A stretch of DNA of 13,626 bases from Anaerolineae bacterium (GTDB lineage Bacteria > Chloroflexota > Anaerolineae > Anaerolineales > E44-bin32): NCBI GenBank assembly GCA_030673735.1, contig DAOVIK010000015.1, forward strand, positions 1 to 13,626, written 5' to 3'. The notes under the pieces are model-generated. The model was given only the letters and a program-made list of their open reading frames with translations. It was not told where the DNA came from and made no database searches. Below are positions 1 to 8,308 of this stretch, one piece after another. Each line of letters begins with the position of its first letter. Within the stretch, counting starts at the first letter, position 1. Made by a program: the position numbers and the translations under genes.

Positions 1-48
1 GAAGCGCTATGGCTGGTGTTGGTTTTCGCACGCCTTGTGGTAGCATGA
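1..48 (+). CDS. possible C-terminal end of an upstream protein (partial)
   Basis: In frame 1 the first 15 codons read EALWLVLVFARLVVA and end at TGA (46-48). The stretch is hydrophobic, like the last membrane helix of a protein whose body lies outside the window. It is too short to identify and could be chance. The roughly 80 bases that follow, up to the patatin-like gene, hold no other signal than that gene's ribosome binding site. Confidence 0.25.
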   Translation, partial: EALWLVLVFARLVVA

Positions 49-130
49 GCGGTGAGGATCCGAGAGCGATTGACGGGGCCTCGTCGTTCTTGGCAGGCTT
101 GAACAACCTCAATGCGGTAGGAGAACGAGC

Positions 131-1006
131 ATGGATATCACAGTAGCGTTGGGTGGCGGGGGGGCCAGAGGTGTAGCGCACATCGGTGTGCTGCGCGTGC
201 TGGAGCGCGAAGGGTACAACATACGCGCGGTTGCTGGCACAAGCATGGGGGGCGTCATGGGCGCCCTTTATGCAGCCGGCAACTCTCCTTCTGATATCCA
301 GGCCCGTATTGAGGAAGCGCGGGAATTGGATCTCTTCCATGCGCGTCCTGAGGGCCCCGGCTTGCTTGGGATCCACGCCATCGAGGATTGGCTGCGAGGC
401 ATTCTGGGGCCGATCACCTTTGCCGGCCTCGCCATTCCCTTCGCCACGACTGCTGCAGATCTCGAGACGGGGGAGGAGATGGTTCTGCAGGAGGGGGGAG
501 TTGTCGATGCCCTCCTGGCCACCATTGCGCTTCCGGGCATTTTCCCTCCCCGAAGCCGCGATGAGCATCGGTTGGTGGATGGAGGCGTGGTCGATCCCGT
601 TCCCGTGGCTCCTGCCAGAGCCCTCTGCAATTTGCCCACGGTGGCGGTTGTGCTCTCTCCACGCAGGGAAGACTGGGGATCAGATCCCGCTGACAGCGTG
701 CTGGAGCAGTTGCCCTTGCTGCAGATGGTAAGCCGGTTGAGGCCGGCTCAGGCTCTGCGTGTGTTCGTGCGCTCCCAGGAAATCAGCTCGCGCTATTTCA
801 CGGAGCTTCGCCTGGAGATCGACAAACCCGATGTAATCATCCGACCCAACGTGTCACACATCGGCATGCTGGATGATGAACCTTCGGTATCGGCGATCGT
901 CGCGCTGGGGGAAGAAGCCGCGGAGCAGGCGCTTCCGGAAATCCGGGCCCAGTTCACCATCGGGAAGCGTTTGGGGAGACGCATAAGGTCCCTCAGAAAG
1001 GCATAG
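131..1006 (+). CDS. patatin-like phospholipase (RssA/NTE family)
   Basis: A 291-residue patatin-family lipid acyl hydrolase. The oxyanion-hole motif GGGGARG is at residues 8-14, the nucleophile motif GTSMGG (Ser38) at 36-41, and the DGG motif with the catalytic Asp150 at 150-152, so the Ser-Asp dyad is complete. LPGIFPP at 134-140 is also typical. Length fits the single-domain bacterial RssA-like group. No signal peptide is seen, so it is probably cytoplasmic or bound to the inner face of the membrane. The substrate is presumably a phospholipid or lysophospholipid, which cannot be fixed from sequence. The ATG is preceded by AGGAG at a 7-base gap. The small membrane protein gene begins 6 bases after the stop, so the two are probably co-transcribed. 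Confidence 0.92.
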   Translation: MDITVALGGGGARGVAHIGVLRVLEREGYNIRAVAGTSMGGVMGALYAAGNSPSDIQARIEEARELDLFHARPEGPGLLGIHAIEDWLRGILGPITFAGLAIPFATTAADLETGEEMVLQEGGVVDALLATIALPGIFPPRSRDEHRLVDGGVVDPVPVAPARALCNLPTVAVVLSPRREDWGSDPADSVLEQLPLLQMVSRLRPAQALRVFVRSQEISSRYFTELRLEIDKPDVIIRPNVSHIGMLDDEPSVSAIVALGEEAAEQALPEIRAQFTIGKRLGRRIRSLRKA

Positions 1007-1012
1007 ATCTCG

Positions 1013-1249
1013 ATGTCGGGCAAGAGAGGACGCGATCTACGGCGCTATGCGAGCAGCACGCAGGCTCGCCTTGTGATTGGCGCGATCATCTTGCTAATCT
1101 TGGGGGATGGGCTGGTTTGGTGGCTGTATGGTTGGGCAACGGCACGTTCGGCTTTGATCTGCACAGGCTTTGGCATACTGCTGGCATTGCTGGCCTCGGC
1201 TTGGTTCTGGCTACTGAGTTGGATTGCGCGAAGGGCCAAAGGTGACTGA
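1013..1249 (+). CDS. small two-helix membrane protein, unknown function
   Basis: A 78-residue protein with a basic N-terminus (SGKRGRDLRR), two hydrophobic segments at about residues 20-42 and 46-72, and a basic C-terminal end (ARRAKGD). This predicts a hairpin membrane protein with both ends in the cytoplasm. I do not recognise a family. It follows the patatin-like gene by 6 bases and has only a weak upstream purine stretch (GAAAGG), so it probably depends on translation of that gene. After its stop the base composition becomes AT-rich. Confidence 0.65.
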   Translation: MSGKRGRDLRRYASSTQARLVIGAIILLILGDGLVWWLYGWATARSALICTGFGILLALLASAWFWLLSWIARRAKGD

Positions 1250-1525
1250 TCTATCCCAACTGACACGGCAAGAATGGATACATATTATATGAATGATGTG
1301 ATAATCATGGTTTAAATAGTGTATAGTGGTTAGACACTGGTCGATTGGAACATCCAACAGATACCTTCATCATTGATCCCTCTACTAACAGTGAAGCTTG
1401 AAACCTGCCCCAGCCGTGCACTAGTTTTCGCAACAATCTGAGTGTGCTCAAGATAGTGAGCGGTCCAGTTTTCATCGGCACTTCATTTGATCCGAACAGA
1501 TCATACATGAGGAGGGAACCTTCGA
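1250..1525. other. AT-rich intergenic region upstream of the pilin gene
   Basis: About 276 bases with no convincing gene on either strand. Several TATA-like stretches are present (for example TATTATA near 1280 and TTTAAATAG near 1312), but I could not pair one with a credible -35 box. The region probably carries the promoter of the pilin gene. No terminator hairpin was found behind the small membrane protein gene. Confidence 0.5.
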
Positions 1526-2650
1526 ATGAGCAGACACGAGATTGGACAAGGGCTGGTTGAATATGCCCTGATACTTGTACTTGTGGCTATAGTTGTTATA
1601 GCTATCATAGCCCTACTTGGTCCCAGTATAGGAGGTGTATTTTGCGATGCAGTCTTTGCCTTGAGGAATTTAGAAGATTGGGGGATGCATGTTGATCGTT
1701 ACGTTTCAATGAACCCAGGTGATGAATTTGTGACATTCAACGCAGTATATACAGAGGACGACACCGCTTCATCTTGCAACGAATTTGTTAAGGTCTGGGA
1801 TGTGGGAGAGCCCTCTCACGGCGATGTCGCGCTTTACCGAGAAGATAACATCTTTGCCTTTACCTACTGGCCAACCAATCCGAACTCCGAAACTGATGAT
1901 AGCTTCACCTTCAGTTGGTCTCACGCCCTTCATGGGTCCCAGGTCACTGAGTACACTGGTTTGGTAATCATCACCGTCGGGGAGCCTGATCTCACCATGA
2001 GTCAGTCGAATATCTTGGTTAGTGCAATGAGCAATACGCATGATGAGGACCCTGAATCAGAATTGGACGATGTACAGGAGGATATCTTTGCGCTATTGGA
2101 GGCGGCTGAAGAGCAGGAGGAGAATTTCCAGGAGGGTGTGGATCTTGCTGTAGAGGCTGTTGAAGAAGGATTAGAAGTCCTGATCGAATTTGCCGACGAC
2201 ACTGCCAACTCTCTGCTTTCCGATTCCCTATCCCAATTAGTTCAAGAGGTCAGGGATGGTGATCTGGATGCTGTTTCCGACGTCATCACAGAGATCGTAA
2301 CTGAACTGGCTGATGCACCTCTTGAAGTTTGGCTCGATATGATGCTAAAGATGGCTCCGCGCATTATAGAATCATGTGTCGTGGTGTCTGAAGGATCAGT
2401 ATCTGCCGATACGATCGAGAGAGCGGTCCAGGCGGTACAAGACTTGGATGAAGATCATCCAGGAAGAGCAGAAGCATTGCAGCTCTTGCAGTTTGCTGTG
2501 GCTACCATCGAAGAGCGTAACAATGCCGCCCAGGATTACACAGATTTCCAGTCGACACTCTTGGAGTTCTTCGTTGCTGGATTTGAATTGGCTGGCGAAG
2601 AGGATTTGGCCGAACAGTTGGCTGCCGATAGTGAGGTTTGCGGCAACTGA
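1526..2650 (+). CDS. Flp-type prepilin N-terminus fused to a large acidic ectodomain
   Basis: A 374-residue protein. Residues 7-13 (GQGLVEY) match the Flp/class IVb prepilin cleavage site: Gly at -1, Glu at +5 and Tyr at +6. A hydrophobic helix follows to about residue 38, as in Flp/Fap pilins. Those pilins usually end at 50-80 residues; here another ~330 follow. Residues about 60-152 look like an Ig/cadherin-like beta domain, with the pattern PSHGDVALY, then DDSFTFSW, then LVIITV. Residues about 175-374 are strongly acidic and look helical. There are four cysteines (40, 84, 284, 372). GGAGGG lies 9 bases before the ATG. No prepilin peptidase or Tad secretion genes are adjacent. A terminator follows, so the gene is probably monocistronic. 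It may be a minor or adhesive pilin, or another protein using the pilin export signal. Codon use is more AT-rich than in the flanking genes. Confidence 0.8.
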   Translation: MSRHEIGQGLVEYALILVLVAIVVIAIIALLGPSIGGVFCDAVFALRNLEDWGMHVDRYVSMNPGDEFVTFNAVYTEDDTASSCNEFVKVWDVGEPSHGDVALYREDNIFAFTYWPTNPNSETDDSFTFSWSHALHGSQVTEYTGLVIITVGEPDLTMSQSNILVSAMSNTHDEDPESELDDVQEDIFALLEAAEEQEENFQEGVDLAVEAVEEGLEVLIEFADDTANSLLSDSLSQLVQEVRDGDLDAVSDVITEIVTELADAPLEVWLDMMLKMAPRIIESCVVVSEGSVSADTIERAVQAVQDLDEDHPGRAEALQLLQFAVATIEERNNAAQDYTDFQSTLLEFFVAGFELAGEEDLAEQLAADSEVCGN

Positions 2651-2727
2651 TTTTCCTTTCCTTTTGGTGTTGGATCCCCAGATCATCAGCGCCATAGATC
2701 CTTAGTGGTCCTGAATTCCCATTCAAT

Positions 2728-2765
2728 AATCCCCCCGACGAGCAGCCGGGGGGATTTGTCTTTAG
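2728..2765 (+). terminator. rho-independent terminator after the pilin gene
   Basis: A perfect 10-bp stem, AATCCCCCCG (2728-2737) with CGGGGGGATT (2747-2756), has a 9-base loop and is followed by the T-rich run TTGTCTTT. It lies 78 bases after the pilin stop and isolates that gene from the sugar-phosphate operon downstream. Confidence 0.82.
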
Positions 2766-2821
2766 CATAGCGGATTACCTTTGAGATCCCGGAGTTGGAT
2801 CGGATTTCTGGGAATGATCGC

Positions 2822-2844
2822 GAGGCGGCTTGGAAGGCCGCCTC
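2822..2844. repeat. GC-rich hairpin in the leader region of tkt
   Basis: Perfect 8-bp inverted repeat GAGGCGGC (2822-2829) and GCCGCCTC (2837-2844) with loop TTGGAAG. It lies about 210 bases before the tkt start. It is followed by TTAT only, too weak a T-run for a confident terminator, so it could be a second terminator, a leader structure or chance. Confidence 0.4.
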
Positions 2845-3056
2845 TTATGATGCCTATCGACTGTTGGGCGCTCGCAGGATCGCCAAGGCAGGATAGCAAG
2901 GAAGCTGATCTCGACGAAGTCTGATGAGCGCCGCCGCATGTGTCATCGGTCGGTTTTGGCGTTTGTGATATCATCCATTCATGTCCCCCGAAGGGATTGC
3001 TAGGCAGCGGCTGATCAGGCTTCCAATCCCCGCTGAGCAAGGTCGCGGAGACATTC

Positions 3057-5081
3057 ATGTCGACTTCTAGCATTGAAGAGAAGGCCATCAACACGATACG
3101 CTTCCTCGCTGCGGATGCCATCCAGCACGCCAATTCCGGCCATCCGGGCCTGCCCATGGGCACCGCTGCAATGGCCTATGCGCTTTGGGCTCATCATCTG
3201 AAGTTCGATCCTCAAGCTCCGACATGGCCCGATAGGGACCGCTTCGTGCTCTCCGCGGGGCACGGCTCCATGCTGCTCTACGCGCTACTGCATCTCACGG
3301 GCTATGACTTGCCCATGGAGGAGATTCAACGTTTTAGGCAACTAGGAAGCATGACGCCGGGACATCCCGAATACGGGGAAGCGCCGGGCGTGGAAACCAC
3401 GACCGGGCCTCTGGGCCAAGGTTTCGGGAACGGAATCGGGATGGCGATCGCCGCGGAACGGCTTGCGGCGATGTACAACCGCGACGGTTTCCCGATCGTC
3501 GATCATTACACTTATGCAATTGCTTCTGATGGCGATTTGATGGAGGGGCTCTCGCATGAAACCGCCTCGCTGGCGGGGCATCTGCGCTTGGGACGCCTGA
3601 TCTATCTCTATGACGATAACCGCATCACCATCGATGGCAGCACGGATCTGACCTACACCGAGGATCGCGCGGCGAGGTTCCGTGCTTACGATTGGCATGT
3701 GCTCGACGTTGAGGATGCCAACGACGTGTCAGCGGTGGTCGAAGCAATTACAGTCGCCAAGTCCGATCCCCGTCCCTCACTGATCATCTGCCACACACAC
3801 ATCGGCTTCGGGTTGCCGACCAAGCAGGACACTGCCGCCGCGCACGGCGAACCGCCAGGCGATGAGGAACTCGCGGGAGCAAAAGAGAAGCTGGGCTGGC
3901 CCCTGGACCCGCGGTTCTTAGTGCCGGATGAGGTGCGCGCGCATTTCGAAGCCATGGGCGCACGCGGGGCCGAGCGACGCCGAGACTGGGACAGCCTCTT
4001 CAAGGCCTATCGCAAGCAATTCGCTAAGGAGGCCGCGCTATTCGATCGTGTTCAGGAGGGCAAGCTTCCCCAAGGATTGCAGAAGCGCATGCCGGATTTC
4101 GAGGAGAGCAGCAAAGGCATGGCCACGCGCGCCGCTTCGGGAAAGGTTCTCAACACGCTGGCGCAAAGCATCCCAGAATTGATCGGTGGATCGGCGGATC
4201 TGACCGGCTCGAACAAGACCAAGATCGAGACCGAGGCGCCGTTCAGCAGCGAGAATCGTGAAGGGCGCTATTTGCACTACGGGATCCGTGAGCATGCGAT
4301 GGCCGCTATCATGAACGGCATCGCGCTGCATGGGGGCTTGATCCCCTTCGGGGGAACCTTTCTGGTATTCTCCGACTACATGCGGCCTTCGATGCGACTT
4401 TGCGCCATGATGGGTCTGCGTGTGATCTATATCCTTTCCCACGATTCGGTGGGTATTGGCGAAGACGGCCCGACCCACCAGCCGATTGAACACCTGGCTT
4501 CCCTGCGCGCCATTCCCAACATGACAGTGATCCGTCCGGCAGATGCAAACGAGACCGCGGCCGCCTGGCTTGCGGCGCTGGAACGCCAAACAGGTCCGAC
4601 GGTCCTTGCGCTCACGAGGCAAAGTGTGCCTGTGCTCGACCGCAAGCGGTTTGCTCCTGCGAATGGCCTGCTGCGCGGAGCATACGTGATGGCAGACCTG
4701 GGTTCTGGAACGCCCGACATCATCCTGATGGCCTCCGGCTCGGAGGTTCCGCTGATAGTCAAAGCAGGGGAAAGCCTTGCTTCTGAGGGGATTGCCGTAC
4801 GCCTGGTTTCGTTTCCTTCCTGGGAGTTGTTTGCGGCTCAAGATCAAGCTTACCGGCAGGAGGTGTTGATCCCGAACGTTCGGGCGCGGGTGGCGATCGA
4901 GGCGGGTGTGCCGCAAGGATGGGAGCGTTGGGTCGGAGATTCGGGCGAGATCTTGGGCTTGGATCGCTATGGCGTTTCGGCGCCGTATGAACATGCCTAT
5001 GAGCACTTGGGCTTGACGGCCGAAAGGATTGAACAAGCAGCGCGCCAGGTACTGGCGCGAGTTCGACAGGAGGAGGAGTGA
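3057..5081 (+). CDS. tkt: transketolase
   Basis: A full-length, 674-residue, thiamine-diphosphate-dependent transketolase. It moves two-carbon ketol units between sugar phosphates in the non-oxidative pentose phosphate pathway (or Calvin cycle). Visible motifs are ANSGHPG at 25-31, the diphosphate/metal-binding motif GDLMEG at 159-164 with Asn188, HYGIREHAM with the catalytic Glu412 at 407-415, and HDSVGIGEDGPTHQP at 462-476. N-terminal, pyrimidine-binding and C-terminal domains are all present. The ATG has GGAG 6 bases upstream, and the protein starts as the family does. Its TGA overlaps the rpiB ATG by one base, with AGGAGGAG inside the last codons serving as the rpiB ribosome binding site. 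It is the first gene of a tkt-rpiB-tal operon. Confidence 0.97.
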   Translation: MSTSSIEEKAINTIRFLAADAIQHANSGHPGLPMGTAAMAYALWAHHLKFDPQAPTWPDRDRFVLSAGHGSMLLYALLHLTGYDLPMEEIQRFRQLGSMTPGHPEYGEAPGVETTTGPLGQGFGNGIGMAIAAERLAAMYNRDGFPIVDHYTYAIASDGDLMEGLSHETASLAGHLRLGRLIYLYDDNRITIDGSTDLTYTEDRAARFRAYDWHVLDVEDANDVSAVVEAITVAKSDPRPSLIICHTHIGFGLPTKQDTAAAHGEPPGDEELAGAKEKLGWPLDPRFLVPDEVRAHFEAMGARGAERRRDWDSLFKAYRKQFAKEAALFDRVQEGKLPQGLQKRMPDFEESSKGMATRAASGKVLNTLAQSIPELIGGSADLTGSNKTKIETEAPFSSENREGRYLHYGIREHAMAAIMNGIALHGGLIPFGGTFLVFSDYMRPSMRLCAMMGLRVIYILSHDSVGIGEDGPTHQPIEHLASLRAIPNMTVIRPADANETAAAWLAALERQTGPTVLALTRQSVPVLDRKRFAPANGLLRGAYVMADLGSGTPDIILMASGSEVPLIVKAGESLASEGIAVRLVSFPSWELFAAQDQAYRQEVLIPNVRARVAIEAGVPQGWERWVGDSGEILGLDRYGVSAPYEHAYEHLGLTAERIEQAARQVLARVRQEEE

Positions 5082-5527
5082 TGAAGGTCGCCGTTGCATG
5101 CGATCACGCTGGTTTCAAACTCAAGGATCTGGCGGTGCAAACCGTGAAAAGCCTGGGCCATGAGCCTATCGATCTGGGAACCAACTCGACAGACCCGGTA
5201 GATTACCCGGACTATGCGGAAAAGGTTGGTCGGGCGATCCAGCAGGGCGAGGCGCAGCGAGGCCTGCTGATCTGTGGGTCAGGAGTAGGAGCAGCCGTGG
5301 CGGCGTGTAAAATGCGCGGTGTGCGAGCGGGGCTTTGCCATGATACTTATTCGGCGCGTCAGTCAGTTGAGCATGATGACGTGAACGTGCTTGCCCTCGG
5401 GGCTCGGGTGATCGGCGAAGAGACGGCGAAGGAACTGATAAAGGCATTCTTATCGGCGCAGTTTTCAGGCGAGGAACGGCACGTACGCCGGGTGTCCAAG
5501 ATAGAGGCCCTTGAGGCCCAAGGATGA
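5081..5527 (+). CDS. rpiB: ribose-5-phosphate isomerase B
   Basis: A 148-residue RpiB/LacAB-family isomerase that interconverts ribose 5-phosphate and ribulose 5-phosphate in the cytosol. It opens with MKVAVACDHAGFKLK (Asp8, His9) and carries GLLICGSGVG with the catalytic Cys65 at 61-70, then SARQSVEHDDVNVLALG (His98, Asn102) in the usual place. Length is normal. An in-frame GTG at 5078 exists, but the ATG at 5081 is favoured: it is preceded by a strong AGGAGGAG, and the family begins with M-K-V/I. It overlaps tkt by one base and tal by four (ATGA), which suggests translational coupling. Confidence 0.95.
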   Translation: MKVAVACDHAGFKLKDLAVQTVKSLGHEPIDLGTNSTDPVDYPDYAEKVGRAIQQGEAQRGLLICGSGVGAAVAACKMRGVRAGLCHDTYSARQSVEHDDVNVLALGARVIGEETAKELIKAFLSAQFSGEERHVRRVSKIEALEAQG

Positions 5528-6771
5528 ATCCGGAGACTGCCATGACGCCCATCTCTCGTCTGCACGAACTAGGACAATCCATCTGGCTTGACTTTATAAG
5601 ACGCGACCTCCTGCGCTCGGGCGAACTGGAGCGCATGGTCGCCGACGGTCATGTACGCGGCGTGACCTCTAATCCCACGATCTTCGAGCAGGCGATTTCC
5701 GAGGGAGATCTGTATGCCCCCTCTATGCGTCCGATGGCGGTAGATGGCTGGACGGCGGAGCGTATTTTCGATGCGTTGGCGCTCGAAGACATCCGAGAGG
5801 CCACGAGCGTCCTCCTTCCCCTGTATGAAGCGACCAATGGAGGGGACGGCTTCGTCTCCATCGAGGTTTCTCCTGAGCTTGCTAGCGACTGCGAGGCAAC
5901 GCTTCATGAAGCGCGCCGGCTATGGACAGAAGTGAACCGCCCGAACGTGATGATCAAGATCCCGGCCACGCAAGCCGGCGTGCCAGCGATCGAGCAAGCC
6001 ATCTTTGAGGGCATCAACATCAATGTCACGCTGATCTTTTCGCTACAGCGCTATGCAGAAGTTATTGATGCCTATCAGCGCGGCTTGGAGCGTAGAGCGG
6101 AGCAAGGACAATCCCTGGACCATGTTGCATCGGTGGCGTCTTTCTTCATCTCCAGAGTTGACACGAAGGTGGATGCGATGCTTGAGGAGATGCTGCGCAA
6201 CAAGTCGGCCAGCGCGGAGCGGGTCACGGCATTAACCGGAAAGATCGCCATTGCCAATGCCAAGCTGGCCTATGCGCAGTTCAAGGGTGCCTTTGGCGGC
6301 CCACGTTTTGAGAACCTGCAACAACATGGCGCGCGTGTCCAGCGGCCGCTTTGGGCCTCTACAAGCACCAAGAATCCGACCTACCCGGACACATACTACG
6401 TGGACAACCTGATCGGACTACAGACGGTGAACACCATTCCTCCGGAAACACTGGAAGCGTTCATCGACCATGGCGTGGCCGACCTTACTTTGGAGCGAGA
6501 CCTTGCGGATGCGCGCGGGCATATCGACGCGCTGGATTCGATCGGCATCTCGATGAAAACTGTGACGGATGAACTCGAACAGGAGGGCGTGGAGAAATTC
6601 GCGCGCTCCTATGCCTCGGTTCTGAAGACCATCGCCAAACGAGCAGAGAAGCTTCGCAAGGCAGGTTCGGCGTCGTCGAATCAACGCCTAGACTTCTCCT
6701 GGCGTGTATTGCTCTATGTTCCCCCGCCTATTTACCTTTATAAGTCCCCCAATTTTTGTGATCATGATTGA
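5524..6771 (+). CDS. tal: transaldolase with an unusual C-terminal tail
   Basis: Transaldolase of the ~370-residue mycobacterial/Chloroflexi type, which transfers a dihydroxyacetone unit between sugar phosphates. Motifs are LHELGQSIWLDFIRRDLL (13-30), TSNPTIF (48-54), NVMIKIPAT with Schiff-base Lys145 (141-149), NVTLIFSLQRY (167-177), and KNPTYPDTYYVDNLIG (283-298). The start overlaps rpiB as ATGA. An alternative ATG at 5542 has GGAG 6 bases upstream and gives MTPISRLHELGQ, closer to the usual family start. The recognisable domain ends near residue 380 (AEKLRKAG). The last ~35 residues are hydrophobic and proline/tyrosine-rich, unlike a transaldolase end, and lie where the DNA turns AT-rich. 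In many Chloroflexi and actinobacteria this enzyme is fused to a glucose-6-phosphate isomerase domain, which is absent here. Confidence 0.93.
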   Translation: MNPETAMTPISRLHELGQSIWLDFIRRDLLRSGELERMVADGHVRGVTSNPTIFEQAISEGDLYAPSMRPMAVDGWTAERIFDALALEDIREATSVLLPLYEATNGGDGFVSIEVSPELASDCEATLHEARRLWTEVNRPNVMIKIPATQAGVPAIEQAIFEGININVTLIFSLQRYAEVIDAYQRGLERRAEQGQSLDHVASVASFFISRVDTKVDAMLEEMLRNKSASAERVTALTGKIAIANAKLAYAQFKGAFGGPRFENLQQHGARVQRPLWASTSTKNPTYPDTYYVDNLIGLQTVNTIPPETLEAFIDHGVADLTLERDLADARGHIDALDSIGISMKTVTDELEQEGVEKFARSYASVLKTIAKRAEKLRKAGSASSNQRLDFSWRVLLYVPPPIYLYKSPNFCDHD

Positions 6772-7030
6772 TATGGAATAATCGATTTCGGCTTGCAAGA
6801 GGTTTGCAGAAGTGGTCAATCCATGTCGGATTTGATTGCGTGAAGCATCCCTCAGGACTGATAATAGGCATGGAGACTTCAAGCAGGAGCATCATGCAAC
6901 CAACTCTATTGGATTGCGGCTAAAGTAGGCTCAAAGGATAGGATGCGAACAGTCTGAGGTCTGATAATATCCAGAAGATGCAAATCAATTCTCTGATTAT
7001 TGCTTTTGATTTTAGGATTCTGATTGTCAC

Positions 7031-8308
7031 GTGCATAAGAAGCTAAATATGTCGCATCCAAGGAATTCTACTAAGCACACAAGGATTAGGATAGCCTTTG
7101 GAATTGCAGGGCTCATAGTCCTGTGCGCGTCTTCCCTTGTGTTCCGCCAATATTTGATAGCGGGATCTAATCCTTCACAGGTTGACACGATTCAAAACGC
7201 TATCGATCTATCAGCCAGCTATCTCGTGAGTTCGACCAAAGAAGATGGGATGTTTGAATATCGTGTCAACATGGACCCTACCATTACGGTGTCTCCACGA
7301 TACAACATCCTGCGGCACGGTGGCACCATATATGCCATGTCTATGTACTATCAGTTAGAGCCTGATGATGAAATACGGTCTGCAATTGAACGAGCAGGAA
7401 GATATCTCCGAGATGAATCTATCTATCCCGTAGCAGGGCAGAATAACATGCTGGCCGTTTGGTCAGATCCTGAGGTAAACGGAACTGGCAATCCACTGGA
7501 AGCCAAACTTGGTGGTACAGGACTGGGTCTTGTAGCTCTTTTAAGCATTGAGGAGTTCCATCCTGGATTCACACCTCTTGCTGATCTTCAAGCGCTTGGC
7601 CGATTTATCATCTATATGCAGAAGGATGATGGGAGTTTCTATTCTAAATACATTCCTTCGGAGGGGGGAAGAAACGACGAGTGGCAATCATTGTATTATC
7701 CTGGGGAGGCTGCATTGGGACTCCTCATGCTCTACGAAAAGGATCCCTCTATCCTGTGGCTCGAGTCGGCTTACAAGGCTTTAGAGTACCTGGCTCTCAG
7801 TCGAGAGAATAGCACCGATATCCCTTCGGACCATTGGGCTTTGTTAGCAACTGAGAAGATTCTTTCCCTTGAGAATAGCTCCGAGCTGTATGTATCAAGG
7901 GAATTGCTTATTAGCCATGCAATACAGATCTGTGAATCGATTCTGGAGGATCAAATTGATGATCCTCAGCAGCCGATAATCGATGGTGGTTTTTCCATAG
8001 ATGGTAGAACAACTCCAACAGCAACACGGCTGGAAGGGCTGCAAGCAGCTCTTTCCTTTCTCCCCACAAACCATGAAATGCGGCAGCGTATCAATCGCGC
8101 TGTGCAACGCGGCATCACTTTCCTGCTTCAGTCTCAAGTACGTAAAGGTGAATATGCCGGGGCATTTCCCAGAGCTGTTGTCTGGCTGGAAGGAAATACA
8201 CAGGAAGTGGAAGACTTTAATAATCGCGCAACTGAAGTGCGGATTGATTACGTACAGCATGCCATGAGCGCAATGATACAGTATCTAAAGGTACTGAATC
8301 CCTCCTGA
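7031..8308 (+). CDS. signal-anchored alpha/alpha-toroid-like protein, unknown function
   Basis: A 425-residue protein with a basic N-terminus and one hydrophobic segment (residues about 21-40), so it is probably secreted or membrane-anchored facing outward. The rest is built of repeated helical units with glycine-rich turns: RHGGTIYAM (95-103), KLGGTGLGLVAL (159-170), QKDDGSF (197-203), YYPGEAALGLLML (222-234), TPTATRLEGLQAAL (328-341) and EVRIDYVQHAMSAM (402-415). This recalls the alpha/alpha toroid of terpenoid cyclases, prenyltransferases and six-hairpin glycosidases. I cannot assign a reaction; a carbohydrate-acting enzyme or binding protein is a guess. The start is GTG at 7031, or ATG at 7049 with AGAAG 6 bases upstream. 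It stands alone in an AT-rich patch. Confidence 0.7.
   Translation: MHKKLNMSHPRNSTKHTRIRIAFGIAGLIVLCASSLVFRQYLIAGSNPSQVDTIQNAIDLSASYLVSSTKEDGMFEYRVNMDPTITVSPRYNILRHGGTIYAMSMYYQLEPDDEIRSAIERAGRYLRDESIYPVAGQNNMLAVWSDPEVNGTGNPLEAKLGGTGLGLVALLSIEEFHPGFTPLADLQALGRFIIYMQKDDGSFYSKYIPSEGGRNDEWQSLYYPGEAALGLLMLYEKDPSILWLESAYKALEYLALSRENSTDIPSDHWALLATEKILSLENSSELYVSRELLISHAIQICESILEDQIDDPQQPIIDGGFSIDGRTTPTATRLEGLQAALSFLPTNHEMRQRINRAVQRGITFLLQSQVRKGEYAGAFPRAVVWLEGNTQEVEDFNNRATEVRIDYVQHAMSAMIQYLKVLNPS

Larger units (their letters stand above)
2651..3056. other. intergenic region between pilin gene and tkt
   Basis: About 406 bases without a credible gene. It contains the pilin terminator (2728-2765), a second GC-rich hairpin (2822-2844) and, at its end, the tkt ribosome binding site (GGAG, 3047-3050). 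The promoter of the tkt-rpiB-tal operon must lie here or further upstream, but I see no pair of boxes with acceptable spacing. GC content rises again from about 2820. Confidence 0.6.

Noticed and set aside
2941..2975. TTGGCG and GATATC as a tkt promoter
   Set aside because: The two boxes are only 5 bases apart, so they cannot act as a -35/-10 pair.
2762..3163. Minus-strand open frame across the tkt leader
   Set aside because: It overlaps the conserved tkt N-terminus, and its translation is low-complexity with no ribosome binding site.
4038..5099. Long antisense open frame (353 codons) opposite tkt
   Set aside because: It is the mirror of a highly conserved transketolase, has no family features and an implausible composition; GC-rich coding often leaves such open antisense frames.
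6769..6771. Further recoded TGA at the end of tal
   Set aside because: Translation beyond it gives no family sequence, and no cysteine is expected there; it acts as an ordinary stop. TGA also ends tkt and rpiB, so a changed genetic code is unlikely.
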